A DNA stretch of 64,000 bases from CAJQHT01 sp038123275 (GTDB lineage: Bacteria; Pseudomonadota; Alphaproteobacteria; Rickettsiales; UBA1997): positions 62,001 through 126,000 of the forward strand of contig JAYORG010000003.1 of assembly GCA_038123275.1 (NCBI GenBank). Reading direction: 5' to 3'. The notes below the pieces were generated by a model, which made no database searches, was not told the DNA's origin, and saw only the letters and a list, made by a program, of their open reading frames with translations. Shown piece after piece: positions 1 to 9,099 of this stretch. The position numbers and the translations under genes were made by a program. How positions within the stretch are numbered: the stretch's first letter is position 1; the number at the start of each line of letters is the position of its first letter.

Positions 1-75
1 ATTTATTACTACCAAGCAATGGGGAAATAAAAAATTGATAAAATTTTATAGGTAAAATTACTATTTTTTTTAAAG

Positions 76-2181
76 CTACTTTATTAACTCTAGCCATTCT
101 TTTTCATTTAATACTTTTATTCCTAACTCATGTGCCTTTTTTAATTTAGATCCAGGATTTTTGCCAGCAACTAAATAGTCTGTCTTAGAGGAAATAGAGC
201 TAACAACTTTAATACCTAGAATTTCGCATTTTTCTTTTGCCTCAGCCCTACTCATAAGCATTAAAGTGCCTGTAAATAATAATCTTTTACCACTAAGGTT
301 TGAGTTATAGCTAGATAAGTCTACATCTATTATATTTAATTCTTCTGATAATTTATTCAAAATATTAATATTTTCTTGATGTTCAAAATACTCAATAATG
401 GCATCTGCCATTTTTTTCCCTATTCCATCAATATTAGATAAATCCAAATAGGATTGATCTAAAGCTCTATCACTTTTCTTTATAGATGCTATTTGAAGCA
501 TTTTTTCTTTAAACTTTATAAAAGAAATATAATTATTAGCTAATAATTTAGCTGTAGTCTGTCCAACGTGTCTAATGCCAAGTGAATAAATAAAACGATG
601 TAATTGAATATTTCTTTTACTATTGATAGCGTTAAATAAATTGTTTACAGACTTTATTTGCCACCCTTCTTTTTTAACTAAAGGATTAAGAGATGTTGTT
701 TCATTCTTTTCTAGCTGAAATATATCAACAAAATTTTTAATTCTATTTTCTTTAAAAAAATTATCTATCTGCTTTTTGCCAAGACCCTCAATATCAAATG
801 CGTCCTTAGAAACAAAATGTTTTAAAGATTCTTTTATCTGTGTTTGACAATTGAAGTGATTTAAACATCTAAGAACCACATCATCACCTGTTTTTACTAT
901 TGCTTTATTGCAAGATGGACAATTTTTAGGAAATTTAAATATTGCTGTATTAGGTTTTCTTTTTGATTTATCAACCTCTAAAACTTGAGGAATTACATCT
1001 CCAGCCCTTTGTATTAAAACCACATCTCCAACCCTTATATCCTTCTTGCTAATTTCGTCTTGATTATGCAAAGTGGCACGGGTTACCACAACTCCACCAA
1101 CATTAATTGGCTTTAAAATAGCAACTGGAGTTAGGGCTCCTGTTCGGCCAATTTGAATGATAATGTCTTGAATTTGAGTTATAGATTTTTGAGATGGAAA
1201 CTTATGAGCAATAGCCCATCTTGGACTTCTTGATACAAAACCCAAACGTTTTTGTAATTCAAAATTATTGACTTTATAAACCATGCCATCCAGGTCATAT
1301 GGCAACTCATATCTATTTTCACAAACTTTATTGTAAAGACTAATCACCTCATCAATATTGTTGCACAGTTTTGAGTGCACTTCAGTTTTAAAACCTAATA
1401 ATTTAAACTGATCCAACATTGAACTTTGAGACTTGCAATTAAAATCTTTACTTACATCTCCAAGGCCATAGGCAAAATAGCTTAATTTACGCTCCTTTGT
1501 AATATTGCTATCCAATTGTCTTAGAGATCCAGCAGCGGCATTTCTTGGATTGGCAAAAATTTTACCACCTATATTTTCTTGTTTTTTATTTAAATCTTCA
1601 AAATCCTGTTTAGACATATAAACCTCACCTCTAATCTCTAGAATTTTTGGTGGATTATTTGTATTTAATATTAATGGAAATCCGTTAATTGTTGAAATAT
1701 TCTTAGTAATGTCTTCTCCAACTAGACCATCTCCACGTGTGGCAGCTTGAACAAATTTTCCATTTTCATAACGAGAAGAAAATGATAATCCATCAATTTT
1801 AGGTTCACAAAACAATTCTATATTTTCTTTTTTGGACTTAGATAAAATATTCTTACCTTCCTCTAAATTATATCCTAAGAATCTTTCAATTCTATCAATG
1901 AAATTAGCAATGTCTTCTTTATCAAAAGCATTGCTCAAAGATAACATTGGTTTTTTGTGTCTAACCTTAGAAAATGCAGATAAAGGTGTGGCACCTACTT
2001 TGGAAAATAGATCACTTTGAATAGCATCTGTTCCAATTTCTTTTTTTAACTTCTCTAATTCAATTCTTAATTTATCATATGATTCATCTGATATTTTTGG
2101 ATCATCATAAGTATGATAAGCTACATCATGCTCTTCAATTTCTGTTACTAACTGTTTAAATCTTTCTAATTTTTCCTTCAT
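76..2181 (-). CDS. ligA: NAD-dependent DNA ligase LigA
   Basis: Seals nicks in duplex DNA during lagging-strand synthesis and repair, using NAD+ to form an enzyme-AMP intermediate. The adenylated lysine is K128 in CEPKIDG. An OB-fold region follows, then a four-cysteine zinc finger (C421, C424, C439, C445), helix-hairpin-helix repeats from about 460 to 600, and a C-terminal BRCT domain from about 625 containing SSKTDYLVAGKNPGSKL. The length of 701 residues is normal for the family. It starts one base after the stop of the upstream mnhE-like gene, so the two are probably cotranscribed. Identification is firm. Confidence 0.98.
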   Translation of the reverse strand: MKEKLERFKQLVTEIEEHDVAYHTYDDPKISDESYDKLRIELEKLKKEIGTDAIQSDLFSKVGATPLSAFSKVRHKKPMLSLSNAFDKEDIANFIDRIERFLGYNLEEGKNILSKSKKENIELFCEPKIDGLSFSSRYENGKFVQAATRGDGLVGEDITKNISTINGFPLILNTNNPPKILEIRGEVYMSKQDFEDLNKKQENIGGKIFANPRNAAAGSLRQLDSNITKERKLSYFAYGLGDVSKDFNCKSQSSMLDQFKLLGFKTEVHSKLCNNIDEVISLYNKVCENRYELPYDLDGMVYKVNNFELQKRLGFVSRSPRWAIAHKFPSQKSITQIQDIIIQIGRTGALTPVAILKPINVGGVVVTRATLHNQDEISKKDIRVGDVVLIQRAGDVIPQVLEVDKSKRKPNTAIFKFPKNCPSCNKAIVKTGDDVVLRCLNHFNCQTQIKESLKHFVSKDAFDIEGLGKKQIDNFFKENRIKNFVDIFQLEKNETTSLNPLVKKEGWQIKSVNNLFNAINSKRNIQLHRFIYSLGIRHVGQTTAKLLANNYISFIKFKEKMLQIASIKKSDRALDQSYLDLSNIDGIGKKMADAIIEYFEHQENINILNKLSEELNIIDVDLSSYNSNLSGKRLLFTGTLMLMSRAEAKEKCEILGIKVVSSISSKTDYLVAGKNPGSKLKKAHELGIKVLNEKEWLELIK

Positions 2182-2182
2182 G

Positions 2183-2689
2183 TTAAATTAAGCTATCATC
2201 ATTAATCTCATGTACATTGTGATAAAATTTACTTAAATCAATTCTTTTATAAATGTCTTTGCTTAATGTATATATGGTAATGGTATCTTTTTTACTTCCA
2301 ACGTAAGAGATGCCTGGAATAAAACTAATTGTTGCTACAAATAATATTAATTCAGCTTTTCCTAGAATTTTTTTTGGAGTAATTTGAAACAAATAACCAC
2401 TACCTCTTCCTTTTGTAAAAGTAATTTTTACCAAAAATAAAATACAATGAAATAGTGATGTAAAAAAAATAGTAAGAAAATGTTGATAGAAACCAAGATT
2501 TAGAAATAAAAAATTAAAATCTTTATTAATTATCTTAAATTTCCAAGATATTACACTAATAAATAAAGAGACAATAAAGCCAAAAATAATAAAAGATATG
2601 GAAAAACCATTACTAGTAAAAGCTAATATAGCCCAAAGTGCAGAAAGAAATAAAAATAAATTGAAAATATTAATCATAAAATATACCAT
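2183..2689 (-). CDS. MnhE-like Na+/H+ antiporter subunit E
   Basis: A 168-residue inner-membrane protein with about two to three N-terminal transmembrane segments and a conserved central block (ITFTKGRGSGYLFQI), followed by an FIPGISYV stretch that matches the MnhE/MrpE family. In multi-subunit Mrp antiporters this subunit helps assemble a cation/proton antiporter. No other Mrp subunit is next to it, so its partners must be encoded elsewhere or it works differently here. It is directly upstream of ligA, and divergent from ribH with 46 bases between the start codons. The family call rests on the C-terminal pattern and is moderately sure. Confidence 0.75.
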   Translation of the reverse strand: MVYFMINIFNLFLFLSALWAILAFTSNGFSISFIIFGFIVSLFISVISWKFKIINKDFNFLFLNLGFYQHFLTIFFTSLFHCILFLVKITFTKGRGSGYLFQITPKKILGKAELILFVATISFIPGISYVGSKKDTITIYTLSKDIYKRIDLSKFYHNVHEINDDSLI

Positions 2690-2735
2690 ATTTTAAATTT
2701 GAAGTAATATTAAGTTTAATTACCCAAACGCTAAA

Positions 2736-3170
2736 ATGCAAAAAATACTTATAGTTCAAGCTCCATATTATCAAGAAATTACAAAAATGCTGCTAGATGG
2801 AGCTACTAGTGAGTTAGAAAAAAATAATAAAAAATATGAAATTATCAATGTTCCTGGAGCTATAGAAATACCAGCTGCTATTGCCATGGCTAATAAAGGT
2901 CAAGAATATTCTGGATTTATTGCCCTAGGATGTGTCATTAGAGGAGAAACCAGCCATTATGATTATGTATGCAAAGAAAGTACTCATGGCTTAAATTTAT
3001 TGGCAATAAATGAACAAATTGCTATTGGCAATGGAGTAATTACAGTTGAAAATGAAATGCAAGCAATTGCAAGATCTGATAAAAATAAAAAAAATAAAGG
3101 TGGTGTCGCAGCTAAAAGCTGTATAGAGATGATTAAATTAAAAGAAAAGTTTCTTAAAATATCTAGTTAA
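2736..3170 (+). CDS. ribH: 6,7-dimethyl-8-ribityllumazine synthase
   Basis: Condenses 5-amino-6-ribitylamino-uracil with 3,4-dihydroxybutanone phosphate in the penultimate step of riboflavin synthesis, in the cytoplasm. Family hallmarks are PGAIEIP around residue 42 and GCVIRGETSHYDYV near 70, which carries the catalytic histidine. The length of 144 residues is at the short end of normal. Its 3' end overlaps the convergent DUF4116-type gene by eight bases. No other rib gene is in the window. Its presence argues that this organism makes its own flavin, unlike Rickettsia proper. Confidence 0.95.
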   Translation: MQKILIVQAPYYQEITKMLLDGATSELEKNNKKYEIINVPGAIEIPAAIAMANKGQEYSGFIALGCVIRGETSHYDYVCKESTHGLNLLAINEQIAIGNGVITVENEMQAIARSDKNKKNKGGVAAKSCIEMIKLKEKFLKISS

Positions 3171-4806
3171 AACTGTAACCACCGCCTTTAAATATAGGCT
3201 TGTAAACATCATTTAACTGCCTAGAAAAAATTTCAAAATACTCAGAATTTTTTCCTTTTACTTTAAAGATTAAATTAGAAATATTATCATCCTGGTTTTT
3301 GTAAATATCCCAAAACTCATATTCTTTGTGGTTATTTTTTAGAATAATGTTATTTTCTAAATTAATATCTGAACTAGAATCAACCATAGTTAAAATCCAA
3401 TCATTTTCTATCTCAACATCATCATTTACAATACTTACTTCTTTCTCTTGATCCTTAGTAGCTACTTCATTGCTGTTAGCATCTTTTATTTCATTTTCTA
3501 CTGCCACATCTTCTATTTTTATTTCTTCTTCTTTTTCTAAATCATTATTTAATAAATCTTCTAAGTCTGCCTCATCATCATTTTTTACTATCAAGCTATC
3601 TTTATTATCTATATCTTGAACATCGTCTTGTGATAGCTGATCTTCTTCTTTCAAAGGATATCTTTCTTGGTTATTATAATCTTCTCCAAAAGCAATTCCT
3701 ACTAAATAAGAGGTGTTATTGATGCTATCTTTATTATAAACACCTTTAACGTGACGCAATAAATATAGCTTAAAAACTAAAATATCAGGATCAGAAGAAA
3801 TCTTCCATAAAGAAGTTAATGTTAAAGAATCTGCAGTATTTTGATCCAAATTCTTTCTTAGAAGTTTGTCAATTTTTTTTGTTAACTTAGGATATTTCTT
3901 TAAATCACTTTTCCAGCTTAAATTCCTTAGTTTACCAGTTGTAATTCTAGCACTTTTTTTCTTATTATTTTGCCATAAATATCTCCATTTAAAGAAATCC
4001 TTTCTGTCTATCTCTGGTTTTTTATCAAAAAATTGTCCCTGATTAACAATGCGATATCCCCTAGATCCCTTTGGCCCAATTTTAGTTCCACCATAATTAT
4101 CTTGTAAAAAACTATTCATTCCTATTAAAAAAGAGTAATTAGAATTTTTAATGATATCCTGAATTAATTCATCATCTTGCAACTCTTGAGAGGCATATCC
4201 AGCTGCCAATGCATAAGATGCCATTGCATTTAAAACTATTTCATTATTATTTCTCATTTTTGAAGAAGCATATCTTAACATTTTACCATCCTTTTCAACT
4301 GTAAATAAAACAAAATCAAAATTATTTTGCAATCTAGCTGAAGCATAAAGAAAGTTCCTTGAATTTAAAGAAACCATCTTTTTCATGAAAGATTTATTGT
4401 CTACTAAATCATAGGAGGCATATTCTAAAGCTTTGCTGTAAATTCTAGCAATAGAATCAAAAAAAACAGGATCAGACTTTAGTTTTGGCGAAATATAGCT
4501 TAGGATATTAGGGTAATTTTTTACAAAATTCTTTATAAAAGTTGGATCACTTCTAATTGAAATATCAGCATATTCAAAATAATCACTATTTTTCTTTATA
4601 AAGCCTGCAAATAGTTTATAGCTCTTGGATTGACATGGCGTTAATTCTGTAATTGAAAATCTCTTGAGACTAATATCATTTATTATTTGATCAACCTCTT
4701 TATCCAAGAAAGGCTTACAACTATTATCTAGATTTTGAGCAAGAGCAGTATTTAAAAAAAAGTTAGTTAATATTACTGTAAGAACAATTTTAGAATAATT
4801 TATCAT
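3163..4806 (-). CDS. Secreted DUF4116-type repeat protein downstream of nuoK
   Basis: A 547-residue protein with a signal peptide (hydrophobic segment about 7-22, cleavage near ALAQ). Residues 80-240 contain several copies of a helical repeat of the form YASxxLxxDxxF, as in EYASYDLVDNKSF, LYASARLQNNFDF and GYASQELQDDELI. This resembles DUF4116, whose members are often secreted or surface proteins of intracellular bacteria and giant viruses. The middle is basic, and residues 390-470 are a highly acidic low-complexity tract. Its ATG overlaps the nuoK stop in an ATGA arrangement, so it is translationally coupled to the complex I operon, where nuoL would usually follow. Function is unknown. Confidence 0.8.
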   Translation of the reverse strand: MINYSKIVLTVILTNFFLNTALAQNLDNSCKPFLDKEVDQIINDISLKRFSITELTPCQSKSYKLFAGFIKKNSDYFEYADISIRSDPTFIKNFVKNYPNILSYISPKLKSDPVFFDSIARIYSKALEYASYDLVDNKSFMKKMVSLNSRNFLYASARLQNNFDFVLFTVEKDGKMLRYASSKMRNNNEIVLNAMASYALAAGYASQELQDDELIQDIIKNSNYSFLIGMNSFLQDNYGGTKIGPKGSRGYRIVNQGQFFDKKPEIDRKDFFKWRYLWQNNKKKSARITTGKLRNLSWKSDLKKYPKLTKKIDKLLRKNLDQNTADSLTLTSLWKISSDPDILVFKLYLLRHVKGVYNKDSINNTSYLVGIAFGEDYNNQERYPLKEEDQLSQDDVQDIDNKDSLIVKNDDEADLEDLLNNDLEKEEEIKIEDVAVENEIKDANSNEVATKDQEKEVSIVNDDVEIENDWILTMVDSSSDINLENNIILKNNHKEYEFWDIYKNQDDNISNLIFKVKGKNSEYFEIFSRQLNDVYKPIFKGGGYSFN

Positions 4807-5120
4807 TTTTTCATGATTGATGCACTTTCAACCTCAATAGTACCATTATTCTTATTATAAAGCACTAAAATAGCAAGCCCAATTGCAGCCTCAGCCCCAG
4901 CCACAGTCAAGACAAATATAGCAAATATTTGACCAACTAAATCTTGTAAATAAGCTGAAAAAGCTACAAAATTAATATTAACAGCTAGAAGCATTAGCTC
5001 AATTGACATTAGTAGTATAATAATATTTTTACGATTAATAAAAACACCAGACAGTCCAATGCAAAATAGTATGATAGATAAGGTAAGAAAATGAATTAAT
5101 TCAATATCTGGTATCAACAT
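4803..5120 (-). CDS. nuoK: NADH-quinone oxidoreductase subunit K
   Basis: Small membrane subunit of complex I, 105 residues with three transmembrane helices, part of the proton-pumping arm. The second helix holds the conserved glutamates (MSIELMLLAVNINF, and AGAEAAIGLAILV in the third). It is the fourth gene of a nuoH-I-J-K run on this strand. The stop codon overlaps the start of the DUF4116-type gene by four bases. The nuoL, nuoM and nuoN genes do not follow. Confidence 0.96.
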   Translation of the reverse strand: MLIPDIELIHFLTLSIILFCIGLSGVFINRKNIIILLMSIELMLLAVNINFVAFSAYLQDLVGQIFAIFVLTVAGAEAAIGLAILVLYNKNNGTIEVESASIMKK

Positions 5121-5137
5121 AATAATTAGTAATTTAG

Positions 5138-5755
5138 TTAAATATTAATTCCTTTTCCAGGCTCAGGCGTAACTAACTCAATAGAACCTTCCTTGTTTCT
5201 GTTAATTTGCTCTTGAATAGATTGTTTTTTAATAAATCTTTTATTGTCTCTGATGGTTAGAACAATAGCTCCAATCATTGCTACAAATAAGATAGCTCCA
5301 GATAGCTGAAATGGGTAGATAAAGTCAGTATATAATACACTGCCAATTGCATAGGTATTGCTTACGCCCTTTTCAATTGGCAAAAAGATAGCTTTTGATA
5401 AATGGTGAGATGAAATATCAGAAACGCTAGTAATAACATAAAGCTCTATAGCTAAAATAATAGCAACAATAATAGTGAATGGAAAAGGAATTCTATTAAT
5501 TCTATTTTTTATTTCATCAATGTTTAACATCATTACCACAAATAAGAATAATACCGCAATTGCACCAACATAAACAATAATTAAAAGCATAGCTAAAAAC
5601 TCAGCTCCTAATAAAACAAAAAGACCAGCAGCATTAACAAAAGCTAATATTAAAAACATAACACTATGCACAGTGTTTTTAGCTCCAACCACAGCAAAGG
5701 CTGAAATTATTAGAATAGAAGAAAATATATAAAATAATAAAGTAGAAAAAAGCAT
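5138..5755 (-). CDS. nuoJ: NADH-quinone oxidoreductase subunit J
   Basis: Membrane subunit of complex I with 205 residues and about five transmembrane helices. The conserved third helix (LLIIVYVGAIAVLFLFVVMM) carries the glycine-containing segment typical of NuoJ/ND6. The C-terminal 40 residues form a charged cytoplasmic tail. It lies between nuoI (six bases upstream) and nuoK (17 bases downstream), in the order usual for alphaproteobacterial nuo operons. Confidence 0.95.
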   Translation of the reverse strand: MLFSTLLFYIFSSILIISAFAVVGAKNTVHSVMFLILAFVNAAGLFVLLGAEFLAMLLIIVYVGAIAVLFLFVVMMLNIDEIKNRINRIPFPFTIIVAIILAIELYVITSVSDISSHHLSKAIFLPIEKGVSNTYAIGSVLYTDFIYPFQLSGAILFVAMIGAIVLTIRDNKRFIKKQSIQEQINRNKEGSIELVTPEPGKGINI

Positions 5756-5761
5756 GTTTAA

Positions 5762-6247
5762 CTATCTGTAATTAATATCTGATTCAATGTTATTCTTAAG
5801 CAAGTATTCCCATCTGTCACCATTGCCAATTAATTTTTCTTTATTGTAATAAAGCTCTTCTCTACTTAAAGTAGCAAACTCAAAATTACCCCCTTCAACA
5901 ATAGCATCAACAGGACAAGCTTCTTGACAAAATCCACAATAAATACATTTTAACATGTCTATATCGTAAATAGTGGTTTTTCTGGCCCCATCCTCTCTTT
6001 CTTCAGATTCGATTGTAATAGCTTGAGCTGGACAAATAGCTTCACATAATTTACAAGCAATACATCTTTCTTCTCCATTGGCGTATCTTCTTAAAGCGTG
6101 CTCACCTCTAAATCTTGGACTGATAGGTCCTTTTTCGTAAGGGTAATTAATGGTAACCTTTTTTTTGAACATATATTTTAATGTTAAAGCCATGCCTGTG
6201 GCAACATCTTTTAATGTAAAAAAGAAAATATTTCTAAAAATTTTCAT
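5762..6247 (-). CDS. nuoI: NADH-quinone oxidoreductase subunit I
   Basis: Peripheral-arm subunit of complex I that carries two [4Fe-4S] clusters (N6a and N6b), passing electrons towards quinone. Both ferredoxin motifs are intact: CIACKLCEAICP and CIYCGFCQEACP. The N-terminal amphipathic region with RGEHALRRYANGEERC is typical. At 161 residues it is the usual alphaproteobacterial/mitochondrial TYKY length. It starts 12 bases after nuoH in the same operon. Confidence 0.98.
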   Translation of the reverse strand: MKIFRNIFFFTLKDVATGMALTLKYMFKKKVTINYPYEKGPISPRFRGEHALRRYANGEERCIACKLCEAICPAQAITIESEEREDGARKTTIYDIDMLKCIYCGFCQEACPVDAIVEGGNFEFATLSREELYYNKEKLIGNGDRWEYLLKNNIESDINYR

Positions 6248-6259
6248 ATCTTAAATATT

Positions 6260-7255
6260 TTAATAATAAACCACATAAGCAGCAGTTAGAATTACCCAAA
6301 TTAAAGAAAATGGCAAGAATACTTTCCATCCCAATCTCATTAATTGATCATATCGATATCTTGGCAAGGTTGCTCTTACCCAAATAAAACAAAATAATAA
6401 AAATAATATTTTTAGAATAAACCAGATTAAACCAGGAACAGCATTAAAGAAATCGTTATTAATAGGAGGTAAATAGCCACCTAAGAATAATATTGCGGTC
6501 ATGGCTGACATTAATATCATGTTAGCATATTCGCCAAGAAAAAACATAGCAAAAGGCATAGAGCTATATTCAACATTATATCCAGCAACTAGTTCCGATT
6601 CAGCCTCTGGTAAATCAAAAGGCAAACGATTTGTTTCAGCTAAAGTTGATATAAAAAATAAAATAAACATTGGAAATAAAGGCCAAATAAACCAACCATC
6701 CTTTTGTGATAGAATAATATCAGTTAGATTTAAAGACCCGGATAATAATACAACATTAATAATAATAAGACCAATAGAAACTTCATAAGAGATCATTTGT
6801 GCAGAAGATCTAATGGCTCCAAGAAAAGCATATTTTGAATTAGAAGCCCAACCAGCGATAATAATGCCATAAACCCCCAAGGAAGAAGTTGCTAAGAGGT
6901 AAGTTACCCCGACATTAATATCTGCCAATACTAAACCATCGCCAAAAGGTATAACAGCCCAGGCAATTAAGGCTAAAATAAATGTGATAACAGGAGCTGC
7001 TAAGAATAAAATTTTATTAGCCTTTGATGGAATAATAACTTCTTTTAACATCAACTTTAAACCATCAGCCAGAGGCTGTAACAATCCAAAAGGCCCAACA
7101 ACATTCGGCCCTTTTCTAAGCTGCATAGCGCCAATAACTTTTCTTTCCATTAATGTTAAATAAGCAACAGCACCAAGTAATGGAAGCACTATCAATAGGA
7201 TTTTACCAATAATAATAAGGGCAGTAAAAAAATATTCTAAATAAATATCAGGCAT
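6260..7255 (-). CDS. nuoH: NADH-quinone oxidoreductase subunit H
   Basis: Membrane subunit of complex I (ND1 equivalent) that forms the quinone chamber at the junction of the two arms. It has 331 residues with eight predicted helices. Conserved blocks include LMERKVIGAMQLRKGPNVVG near the N-terminus, the acidic loop AETNRLPFDLPEAESELVAG, and RATLPRYRYDQLM near the C-terminus. It is the first gene of the nuoHIJK run here; nuoA-G are not in the window. About 56 bases separate it from pgpA upstream. Confidence 0.98.
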   Translation of the reverse strand: MPDIYLEYFFTALIIIGKILLIVLPLLGAVAYLTLMERKVIGAMQLRKGPNVVGPFGLLQPLADGLKLMLKEVIIPSKANKILFLAAPVITFILALIAWAVIPFGDGLVLADINVGVTYLLATSSLGVYGIIIAGWASNSKYAFLGAIRSSAQMISYEVSIGLIIINVVLLSGSLNLTDIILSQKDGWFIWPLFPMFILFFISTLAETNRLPFDLPEAESELVAGYNVEYSSMPFAMFFLGEYANMILMSAMTAILFLGGYLPPINNDFFNAVPGLIWFILKILFLLFCFIWVRATLPRYRYDQLMRLGWKVFLPFSLIWVILTAAYVVYY

Positions 7256-7311
7256 ATTCTTTAAAAAGGAGTAATATTAAAGAAAGGAATAATAATTTAA
7301 CTTTATTAAAT

Positions 7312-7836
7312 TTAAAGAACTTTTATTAAAATAATTAAATCAATAATTAAAGCACTAACAATACCAGCAAAAACATCATCTATCATTACGCCATATCCAC
7401 CCTTAAGATTTTTATCAGCATAACCAATTAAGCTTGGTTTTAAAATATCAAAAAAACGAAATAGAATAAATATGGATATAAAATAGAAGAATAAAACTAA
7501 ATTTGATTGAAAAACTTTAATTACAAAGTAATAGCTTAAAAAAATAGCAATTAACTGCCCTAATATCTCATCAATAACAATTTCACTAGCATCTTTTTTA
7601 CCAGATTCCTTGGTATAAATATTTGAATAATTAATGCCAGCAATAAATAATATAGTAATTATAACAAGCCAAAAGATGTAAAAAAAATATTCTTCAATAC
7701 CAGATAGTTTCAAAAGATGATCAAAAACAAACCAAACTGGAAAAGCTGCTAAGCTACCAAATGTTCCAGGGGCGAATTTAATGTTGCCAACCCCAAAGAA
7801 TGTGCAAATTATGTTAGTTAAAGAATAAGATTTCAT
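7312..7836 (-). CDS. pgpA: Phosphatidylglycerophosphatase A
   Basis: Removes the terminal phosphate from phosphatidylglycerol phosphate in the inner membrane, completing phosphatidylglycerol synthesis. The 174-residue protein begins with GVGNIKFAPGTFGSLAAFPVW. It also has the acidic motifs DASEIVIDEILGQL and KGGYGVMIDDVFAGI, which are diagnostic of the PgpA family. Several membrane helices lie between them. It sits just downstream of dapE (16 bases). The preceding pathway enzyme, pgsA, is encoded at 55062. Confidence 0.95.
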   Translation of the reverse strand: MKSYSLTNIICTFFGVGNIKFAPGTFGSLAAFPVWFVFDHLLKLSGIEEYFFYIFWLVIITILFIAGINYSNIYTKESGKKDASEIVIDEILGQLIAIFLSYYFVIKVFQSNLVLFFYFISIFILFRFFDILKPSLIGYADKNLKGGYGVMIDDVFAGIVSALIIDLIILIKVL

Positions 7837-7852
7837 AGAAAATATATTGTGA

Positions 7853-9007
7853 TTAGCTATAAAGATAAAGTATCTTCTTATAAACTTCTTTTAAGCTTTT
7901 AATATCTTGAATTTTAACATTTTCATCTATTTGATGCGCTGTTTTGTTAAGCATACCAACTTCAATTACTGGCGAAAAATCTTTAATAAATCTAGCATCA
8001 GAAGTACCTCCTGTTGTACTTAGCTTTGCCTTAATGTTTAAAATATCTAAAATTGCTTTTTTAACAATATCACTTAAAAAACCAGGCTTAGTAATAAAAG
8101 ATTCACCACTAACCCTAAAGTTTAATTCATAATTACGGTCCATTGTTCCTTTTGAACAAACATATTTAACCCAATCTATTAATTCTCGTGAGGAATGTGA
8201 ATTATTAAATCTTATATTAAATTTGGCTATGGCATGATCTGGAATAACATTTCCTCCAGTATCTGGCGCATGAATGCTAGTAAATTCTAGATTAGATGGA
8301 TCAAAAAAATCATTACCATTATCTAAATTGTGATCTTTTAGAACTTTCATGATATTATTTAAAGCCGAAATTGGATTAATGGCATTTTCTGGATAAGCAA
8401 CATGTCCTTGTTTTCCGTTAATTTTTAATTCAAAACTAACACTGCCTCTTCTTCCAATTTTAATAACATCACCTAAAATTTTTGAACTAGTTGGCTCACC
8501 AACAATACAATTAGATATTTTTTTATTGCCTTCCTTCATCCATTCTAACATCTTTTTAGTACCATTAATAGATTCCGCCTCTTCATCACCGGTTATTAAT
8601 AATCCTATACCAAAATCTATATCTTCATTTTCATTTAAAAACTCGCTCACAGCACTAACAAAACAAGCAATGGCACATTTCATGTCTGAAGTTCCTCGAC
8701 CGAATAAATTGTCATTGTCAATTTTTGCATCAAATGGAGGATATTTCCAATTAGCCAAATCTCCCGTTGGAACAACATCTAAATGACCGGCAAAATAAAG
8801 TATATTTTGAGAATTATTTGGATTAAAAATACTGTGAATATTTGAAACAGGGTAAGTGCCTCCATCCCCTGAAAATTCTAATATTTGTGATTTAAAGCCT
8901 ATTTTATCTACAGTTTCTTTAAAAAACTCAATAATATTTGATTCTTGCCCACTTACTGAAGCAATTTTTATTAAATCTTGCGATAATTTGACAGCATCAA
9001 TGGTCAT
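7853..9007 (-). CDS. dapE: Succinyl-diaminopimelate desuccinylase
   Basis: Dizinc M20-family hydrolase that converts N-succinyl-LL-diaminopimelate to LL-diaminopimelate for lysine and peptidoglycan synthesis. The metal ligand motifs are all visible: FAGHLDVVPTGD, GRGTSDMKCAI, GDEEAE, and the C-terminal GGTSDARF and HQIDE. The length of 384 residues is typical. DapE fits an organism that builds its own meso-DAP peptidoglycan, in line with murD, the amidase and slt in the same window. It is divergent from serS with 92 bases between. Confidence 0.96.
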   Translation of the reverse strand: MTIDAVKLSQDLIKIASVSGQESNIIEFFKETVDKIGFKSQILEFSGDGGTYPVSNIHSIFNPNNSQNILYFAGHLDVVPTGDLANWKYPPFDAKIDNDNLFGRGTSDMKCAIACFVSAVSEFLNENEDIDFGIGLLITGDEEAESINGTKKMLEWMKEGNKKISNCIVGEPTSSKILGDVIKIGRRGSVSFELKINGKQGHVAYPENAINPISALNNIMKVLKDHNLDNGNDFFDPSNLEFTSIHAPDTGGNVIPDHAIAKFNIRFNNSHSSRELIDWVKYVCSKGTMDRNYELNFRVSGESFITKPGFLSDIVKKAILDILNIKAKLSTTGGTSDARFIKDFSPVIEVGMLNKTAHQIDENVKIQDIKSLKEVYKKILYLYS

Positions 9008-9099
9008 TTTTGATTTTATTGTTGAATATTAATGACTAACTTCCTACAAATCTAACCTTATTAAACTTATTAAATCAATAAATAATAAATTAGTTAATA

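Noticed and set aside
1832..2020. Open frame antisense to ligA
   Set aside because: Typical shadow frame of a well-supported gene; the same applies to the other opposite-strand frames inside nuoH, dapE, serS, fabH, plsX, tig, topA, purF and slt.
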